DNA from: Candidatus Sediminicultor sextus
GTDB lineage: Bacteria; Atribacterota; Phoenicimicrobiia; Phoenicimicrobiales; Phoenicimicrobiaceae
Length of the DNA stretch: 19,398 bases
Reading direction: 5' to 3'
NCBI GenBank assembly: GCA_014894735.1
Contig: JADBKX010000041.1
Coordinates: 1 to 19,398 of the forward strand
Within the stretch, counting starts at the first letter, position 1; each line of letters begins with the position of its first letter. The position numbers and the translations under genes were made by a program. Positions 15,207-19,398 of this stretch are shown piece by piece. The notes beneath the pieces are model-generated. The model was not told the origin of the DNA and did no database searches. It saw only the letters and a program-made list of their open reading frames with translations.

Positions 15207-16355
15207 TTATACCACTGAGGGTTCGATAATCAGTTCACCCCGTTCAAATCTGCCTATATCTAATTTATCGATGGGAATAGAAGTCTGCCCCTTAAGTATT
15301 AACTCTGCCATAAGCTGGCTGACTACAGGAGCCAGCATAAATCCATGACCGCTGTAACCTACTGCCAGATAAAAGCCATTTACCTGTGGATGTTCGCCCA
15401 TGATTGGTTGAGAATCAGGACTCATGTTATATAAACCTGACCATTGTCTTACCATACTCACTTCTTTTAATAAAGGAACGACCGCGGTCATCTTTTGAGC
15501 CATCTCCCGGGCAAACTGCCAACTTGAACCTATATCGTAACCTTTAAGTTCATTGGGATCACCAAAACCCATGATAATACTTCCGTGAGGAGTCTGCTGA
15601 CAGTAAAAATTACCAGAGAAAGACATCAGCATCGGTCTGAATAGAGGGTCAACCGGTTCAGTGATTAAAATTTGATGCCTTTGGGAATATACCGGTATTT
15701 CTACTCCTGCCATTTTCCCTATTTCTCCCGAATAACCACCGGCGGCATTTATTACAATAGGAGTGAACACTTCTCCCCGGTCTGTACTGACCGAAACTAT
15801 CCTATTATTTTCGGTCTTAATTTCTTTTACTTCAGTAAAATTGTAAATCTTTACTCCTAACCTTTGAGCAGCCTCCGCATAAGCAAAATTTGTATTAAAG
15901 GGATTGGCATGACCATCGGTAGGACAGAAGGTTGCGGCTAATACCCCTTCCGCATTTAAAGGAGGTACAATCTCTTTGGCCTCTTCCACAGTGATGAATC
16001 TGGCATCAATACCCAATGATTGTTCTAAAGCTACATTTTTCTTAAACTGATTAACTTCTTTTTCGGTATAAGCCAGTATAAGATATCCACCTTGATTCAG
16101 TTCGATATCATAATCCAGTTCTTGACTTAAATTCTCGAATATTTTTATACTCTCCCGAGCCAGGATACAGTTCATCTCAGTCCCAAACTGCTGTCTGATT
16201 CCTGCTGCACACCTACCGGTAGCACCACTGGCCAGAGAATTTTTCTCAAACAATACTATATTTTTACATCCCATCTTGGCTAAATTATAGGCGATACTGC
16301 AACCGGTTATTCCTCCACCAATTATTACCACACTTGCTCTTTTAATCACCATCAT
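15207..16355 (-). CDS. DAO-family FAD-dependent amino-acid dehydrogenase, catalytic (beta) subunit
   Basis: About 382 residues. N-terminal Rossmann FAD site VVIIGGGITGCSIAYNLAKMG with FEKNSLASGATGRCAAG, and a C-terminal FAD block GFYLAVGYSGHGFMLAPVVSQLMAELI. This is the D-amino-acid oxidase/glycine oxidase/sarcosine oxidase beta fold, at the size (about 42 kDa) of HcnC, SoxB and the beta subunit of archaeal L-proline dehydrogenase. It should oxidise the C-N bond of an amino or N-alkyl amino acid and give electrons to the partner subunits. Because its operon encodes iron-sulfur and NAD(P)/FAD partners, dehydrogenase is likelier than oxidase. Three consecutive possible starts (GTG 16358, ATG 16355, ATG 16352) follow GGCAGG; the exact one is open. 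It overlaps the BFD-like gene. Substrate unknown: proline, hydroxyproline, sarcosine and glycine are all possible. Confidence 0.88.
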   Translation of the reverse strand: MMVIKRASVVIIGGGITGCSIAYNLAKMGCKNIVLFEKNSLASGATGRCAAGIRQQFGTEMNCILARESIKIFENLSQELDYDIELNQGGYLILAYTEKEVNQFKKNVALEQSLGIDARFITVEEAKEIVPPLNAEGVLAATFCPTDGHANPFNTNFAYAEAAQRLGVKIYNFTEVKEIKTENNRIVSVSTDRGEVFTPIVINAAGGYSGEIGKMAGVEIPVYSQRHQILITEPVDPLFRPMLMSFSGNFYCQQTPHGSIIMGFGDPNELKGYDIGSSWQFAREMAQKMTAVVPLLKEVSMVRQWSGLYNMSPDSQPIMGEHPQVNGFYLAVGYSGHGFMLAPVVSQLMAELILKGQTSIPIDKLDIGRFERGELIIEPSVV

Positions 16356-16614
16356 CACCTGCCAGAGTCCCTAATTTTACCGGCTTGGTAGGGGGTCTAA
16401 AGGTTGGTACGGCTACCTCTTCTATCTTCTTATGACAAAACTTAGCAATTTCCCTTAGTATAATCCTGCGGCAAGTGGTGCCCTGACATCTTCCCATCCC
16501 CGCACGGGTAATCCTTTTAATCTCATCGAGGGTGGTATACCCTTTTTCTAAAGCCTGCCTGATTTCTCCCCAGGTGATATCTTCACATCGGCAAATGATG
16601 ATCTCATCTTTCAT
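16342..16614 (-). CDS. BFD-like [2Fe-2S] protein, small subunit of the dehydrogenase complex
   Basis: 90 residues. Four cysteines in the BFD pattern: C8 and C10 in ICRCEDITWGEI, C43 and C48 in RAGMGRCQGTTCRRII. The fold binds one [2Fe-2S] cluster and occurs as a separate protein or as the C-terminal domain of HcnB, NirB-like and opine-oxidase alpha subunits. Here it is free-standing, at the size of the delta subunit (PdhX) of archaeal proline dehydrogenase. ATG 16614 has GAGGAC seven bases upstream and overlaps the 4Fe-4S gene by 11 bases; its 3' end overlaps the DAO-type gene. It probably relays electrons between the flavin subunits. Confidence 0.87.
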   Translation of the reverse strand: MKDEIIICRCEDITWGEIRQALEKGYTTLDEIKRITRAGMGRCQGTTCRRIILREIAKFCHKKIEEVAVPTFRPPTKPVKLGTLAGDDGD

Positions 16615-17101
16615 TATTCTTGTCCTCTACTTTTATACCTCTTACTTTCATAGCCATACTTTTAGGGACCTCCAGGGAAATTATGTTAGTCTTGTTTTTA
16701 ATCTTTAAGACCCTTACTACTTTCGCTTTACCCAGTATACCGCCTGCTCTGTCTAAAGCATAAACATCTTCTCCTTTTTCCGGTAGAGGCAGCATTTCGT
16801 GGGGTAACTTGATTAAGGATTTTTCCTCTGAATAATTCATATCTATTACAAATATGGCCAGACCGGGGCAGGAACTGATACAGATCCCGCAGCCGGTACA
16901 TTTATCAAAATCGACCTGAGGTAAGTCATTTATATCTTTAAAGGGTTTTATTGCCCCAAGTTTGCAGGATATGGCGCAAGGGTCGCAGGGTATTTTCTGA
17001 AAGCATTCTATGATGACTACCGGGCCCTGGGCTAATCTTTTTTTACCCGGAATTACTTTTTCTAAATCATCATCGGTCGGTATGCCGGTTCTTTCTAACA
17101 T
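16604..17101 (-). CDS. 2x[4Fe-4S] ferredoxin-like subunit of the dehydrogenase complex
   Basis: 165 residues (about 18 kDa). Two four-cysteine sets: C33, C39, C42 and C46 (ECFQKIPCDPCAISC, an unusual CX5CX2CX3C) and C68, C71, C74 and C78 (CTGCGICISSCPG, standard CX2CX2CX3CP). A C-terminal half of about 80 residues without cysteines (KGEDVYALDRAGGILGKAKV) forms an extra beta-rich domain. The size and position match the gamma subunit (PdhF) of archaeal proline dehydrogenase. It likely carries electrons to or from the catalytic flavoprotein. ATG 17101 follows a strong GGAGGGGAGGG site, two bases after the FAD subunit gene. No membrane segment or signal peptide is visible. Confidence 0.87.
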   Translation of the reverse strand: MLERTGIPTDDDLEKVIPGKKRLAQGPVVIIECFQKIPCDPCAISCKLGAIKPFKDINDLPQVDFDKCTGCGICISSCPGLAIFVIDMNYSEEKSLIKLPHEMLPLPEKGEDVYALDRAGGILGKAKVVRVLKIKNKTNIISLEVPKSMAMKVRGIKVEDKNNER

Positions 17102-17103
17102 AG

Positions 17104-18204
17104 TTAATCCCTCCCCTCCTTTATTAAGGCTTTTTCTATACCTCTCTTTATCTCCTTACTTAAAGGATTATCTCTCAATTCTTTTAATTCTGCTTTTAAC
17201 TTTCTGTCTTGCTCTGGATAATTATCACATTTATAACCTAAGCTCACCGCGGTATTCAAACCGGCAATTTGACCTTCCAACATGGCACTGCTGGCCTCTT
17301 CGATACCGGCTACATCTCCGGCAATATAGATTTTATCTTTAGTGGTTTTCATATTATCATCTCTTAAAGCCACATAGCCGCAAAGCTCAGTAACATATTT
17401 CATCTGACAGCCAGCCTGCCAGAGCAGGTCAGAGAGTGGAGATAAACCTACCGCCAGGCAGATAGTATCAACCTCAAGTTCTTTTTCTGTCCCTGGAATA
17501 AATTCAAAATTTCGATTTATTTCAGAAATTACTGCTCTTTCTACACAATCCGTACCGTACACTTCTTTTAGAGTATGAGAAGTATAGATAGGTATTCCCA
17601 AACGTCTAATCTTGGAGGCATGCACCAGATAACCGCCTATTTTGGGAAGAGCTTCTACTATGGCCGAAACCTTAATCCCGGCTTGCAGAAGCTGATAGCT
17701 CACAATCAGGCCGATATTTCCTGCCCCGACCATTAAAATATTATTACCCGGGACTACGCCGTAAAGATTCATTAAGGTCTGCACCGCTCCGGCACCATAA
17801 ACTCCGGGTAAGTCGTTATTGACAAAAGGCAGCATATTCTCTGATGCCCCGGTAGCTATAATAATTCTGTTGGCCTTTAGTTTTTTCAATAGTTCACCAT
17901 TTACTCCCTGGACAATGGTAATGGCCTCATCCTCATAATAGCCGGTGACTGTAGCATTGGCAATTACTGTAATATTGTCATATTCTTTGATATCCTGTAT
18001 CATCTTTTCGGCAATCTCTATGCCTCTGATCCCGGCAAATTGTTTTTCGGAACCAAAAAATTTATGGGTTTGTTTAATTAACTGTCCGCCTAATTCTAAA
18101 CCATCGTCAATGAGAGTTACTTTTGCCCCCAGGGAAGCAGCATAGATTGCTGCCGATAATCCTGCCGGACCTCCGCCAATAATGGCTATATCAGTTATTT
18201 TCAA
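17104..18204 (-). CDS. FAD/NAD(P)-dependent oxidoreductase subunit (HcnB / proline dehydrogenase alpha core)
   Basis: 366 residues. FAD-binding GGGPAGLSAAIYAASLGA (10-27) and GGQL (39-42), a second dinucleotide site VGAGNIG (159-165), IIIATGASE (114-122) and C-terminal FAD contact IYIAGDVAGIEEASSAMLEG (292-311). There is no redox-active CxxC of thioredoxin reductases. It matches the central domain of HcnB, opine-oxidase alpha and PdhA, which in those proteins is fused to [2Fe-2S] or BFD domains; here these are separate genes on either side. The start is TTG 18204, sharing TTGA with the stop of the preceding [2Fe-2S] gene and preceded by AGGTGA. It probably exchanges electrons with NAD(P)H. 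The closest functional model is only by analogy. Confidence 0.88.
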   Translation of the reverse strand: MKITDIAIIGGGPAGLSAAIYAASLGAKVTLIDDGLELGGQLIKQTHKFFGSEKQFAGIRGIEIAEKMIQDIKEYDNITVIANATVTGYYEDEAITIVQGVNGELLKKLKANRIIIATGASENMLPFVNNDLPGVYGAGAVQTLMNLYGVVPGNNILMVGAGNIGLIVSYQLLQAGIKVSAIVEALPKIGGYLVHASKIRRLGIPIYTSHTLKEVYGTDCVERAVISEINRNFEFIPGTEKELEVDTICLAVGLSPLSDLLWQAGCQMKYVTELCGYVALRDDNMKTTKDKIYIAGDVAGIEEASSAMLEGQIAGLNTAVSLGYKCDNYPEQDRKLKAELKELRDNPLSKEIKRGIEKALIKEGRD

Positions 18205-18506
18205 TTGAAATCACCTTTTCCTTTTTGAGTTTCTACTCTCATCCCCTCTTCCAATTTAGTTACACAGGTTCTGATATTGGGGACGTTGTTTACTTTCATC
18301 AGGCAAGCTGAACATTTTCCTATGGCACAAAAAAATCCTCTGGGGCGGTGATATTTAATGCTTCTGCTTAATACCTTTATTCCAGCAGCCACCAGGGCAG
18401 AAGCAATGGGTTCACCCTTATAGCCTTCTAATTCTTTCCCATCTAAGGTGAATTTTATCTTTTCTTTCTGATTAAATTCTAAAATGGGATGTTCTTTTAT
18501 GCGCAT
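18201..18506 (-). CDS. HcnA/SoxA-N-type [2Fe-2S] protein
   Basis: 101 residues. Ferredoxin-fold start KIKFTLDGKELEGYKGEPIA, the SIKYHRPRG motif (49-57) typical of sarcosine oxidase alpha N-termini and HcnA, then cysteines C60, C65, C68 and C81 (CX4CX2CX12C) for one [2Fe-2S] cluster. In HcnABC it is also a separate small subunit; in archaeal PdhA and SoxA the same domain is fused to the FAD part. ATG 18506 follows GGAGGAAGGT. It is the first gene of the five-gene operon and overlaps the next gene by four bases (TTGA). Confidence 0.88.
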   Translation of the reverse strand: MRIKEHPILEFNQKEKIKFTLDGKELEGYKGEPIASALVAAGIKVLSRSIKYHRPRGFFCAIGKCSACLMKVNNVPNIRTCVTKLEEGMRVETQKGKGDFN

Positions 18507-18529
18507 ACCTTCCTCCGTTATTTTAATTT

Positions 18530-18542
18530 GATTATAATAATC
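18530..18542 (-). promoter_or_regulatory. Palindrome over a -10-like box upstream of the dehydrogenase operon
   Basis: GATTAT-A-ATAATC is a perfect 13-base odd palindrome, in the 43-base gap between pgeF and the first redox gene. On the minus strand it contains TATAAT; the -35 region would lie in the last codons of pgeF and is poor. It could be the operon promoter with an overlapping operator, or chance in AT-rich DNA. Confidence 0.3.
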
Positions 18543-18549
18543 TAAAATT

Positions 18550-19377
18550 TTACTTTAACATAAAGATGGCAGCCATACGGCCGGTATTTCCTTTATCTCT
18601 TCGGTAGGAAAAGAAAAGTTCAGGATGATCTGCCGTACAAATTTCGTTAACAAAAATATTCTTTTCCTCTACTCCTCCTTTAATCAATTGCCCATAGTTT
18701 GCTTTTCTTAAATCAAGGCTCCTCCCGTTCTTATTTTGCGAGGAAATGAATTCACCATTATATTTAATTTCATTTATCCAATAATCATCAATTGTATTTT
18801 CCTCTTTAATGCAATAACAGCAAGGACCAATGGAGGGAAAAATAGCAGCTAAGCAGGAGCGGGGATTGGTCTTAAAGATTTTTTTCATCTTAAACAAAGT
18901 TTTTAAGGTTAATTCCAATTCTGTTCCCTTTCTTCCACTATGAATCAAGGCAATAGCTTTTTTAACAGGGTCTAAAATAAAAATAGGTACACAATCAGCA
19001 TAACACATGATAAGAGGTATGCCGGGGATATCTGTAATAAAGGCATCGGTTTGTGCAATTCCCTTAGAATATTTAAAGGCTCCCTTACCCTTATCTTCTT
19101 TTCTTACTAAGCTTATTTTCTCTTTATGGACTTGCTGAGCAGTTACCGCGGTTCGATAATCAATACTTAAAACATCTAAAATTATTTTTCTGTTTTCTGC
19201 TACGCGGTTTTCTTCATCGCCTACATTATAGGATAAATTAAGGTTGTCAAAGGGGGTTCTGCTTACCCCACCCGTTCGAGTAGTAAAAGCATTTATTACT
19301 AAGTTGGTGTTGTCCAATCCACTACAATTGAAATATTTTATTTGTCCAAGTTCTTTTAATTCAAAATCCTGGTTCAA
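18550..19377 (-). CDS. pgeF: PgeF/YfiH (YlmD) laccase-domain protein, possible 5' partial
   Basis: 275 residues from TTG 19377. The family removes wrongly incorporated residues from peptidoglycan precursors (E. coli PgeF) and shows purine nucleoside activity in some members. Visible: NAFTTRTGGVS (29-39), metal ligands H84 in QQVHK, C129 in CYADCVPI and H146 in IHSG, SIGPCCYCI (182-190) and the C-terminal SYRRDKGNTGRMAAI. The usual HAGWRGT reads HSGRKGT, so Trp and the first Arg have shifted or been lost. The frame stays open from TTG to the window edge with no other start codon, so the true start could lie outside. It is the ylmD partner of yggS (ylmE), which lies 9.4 kb away. Confidence 0.9.
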   Translation of the reverse strand: MNQDFELKELGQIKYFNCSGLDNTNLVINAFTTRTGGVSRTPFDNLNLSYNVGDEENRVAENRKIILDVLSIDYRTAVTAQQVHKEKISLVRKEDKGKGAFKYSKGIAQTDAFITDIPGIPLIMCYADCVPIFILDPVKKAIALIHSGRKGTELELTLKTLFKMKKIFKTNPRSCLAAIFPSIGPCCYCIKEENTIDDYWINEIKYNGEFISSQNKNGRSLDLRKANYGQLIKGGVEEKNIFVNEICTADHPELFFSYRRDKGNTGRMAAIFMLK

Positions 19378-19398
19378 ATTATCTCTACTTTTTAATAA

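Noticed and set aside
17104..18204. Thioredoxin reductase
   Set aside because: The two dinucleotide-binding sites are similar, but the redox CxxC is missing and the operon partners are those of HcnB/PdhA-type subunits.

Overview
The window is an AT-rich bacterial segment in which every gene I can support lies on the minus strand, so transcription runs from position 19398 towards 1. The gene set (IleRS, LspA, Lgt, DivIVA, YggS/YggT/YggU) is bacterial. The Liv substrate-binding protein has a signal peptide with no lipobox cysteine, which fits a periplasm and therefore a two-membrane cell. The low GC, iron-sulfur redox enzymes and amino-acid import suggest an anaerobic amino-acid user. Atribacterota or a similar sediment/subsurface lineage is my guess only; no marker here fixes the phylum.

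Layout in transcription order. (1) 19377-18550: a PgeF/YfiH (YlmD) laccase-domain protein, whose 5' end may lie outside the window. (2) 18506-15207: a tightly packed five-gene redox operon encoding a small [2Fe-2S] protein, a FAD/NAD(P) oxidoreductase, a 2x[4Fe-4S] protein, a BFD-like [2Fe-2S] protein and a DAO-family flavoprotein. Its order matches, as I recall it, the pdhA-F-X-B order of archaeal dye-linked L-proline dehydrogenase complexes, with the alpha subunit split in two as in HcnA/HcnB-type systems. (3) 14909-10212: a complete branched-chain-type amino-acid ABC transporter, livK-H-M-G-F, closed by a convincing intrinsic terminator. (4) A good sigma-70-type promoter at 10063-10091 starts phoU, then yggS-yggT-divIVA-yggU-ileS-lspA-lgt. 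(5) After a 320-bp spacer holding two palindromic repeat elements comes a cytoplasmic PAS histidine kinase and an NtrC-type sigma-54 response regulator that runs off the left edge.

Two themes stand out. The transporter and the redox complex together read as one module: import an amino acid or N-alkyl amino acid, oxidise it on the DAO-type flavoprotein, and pass electrons through the iron-sulfur subunits to the NAD(P)/FAD subunit or a ferredoxin-like acceptor. This module, plus phoU, sits between pgeF (ylmD) and yggS (ylmE), which are neighbours in Bacillus-type genomes, so it looks like an insertion into the conserved ylm/divIVA/ileS/lspA cluster.

Intergenic DNA is limited to three notable stretches: 2603-2922 (two palindromic repeats), 9877-10211 (terminator, promoter, direct repeat and two inverted repeats) and 14910-15206 (AT-rich leader with an orphan Shine-Dalgarno sequence). 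I saw no tRNA, rRNA, CRISPR array or transposase.
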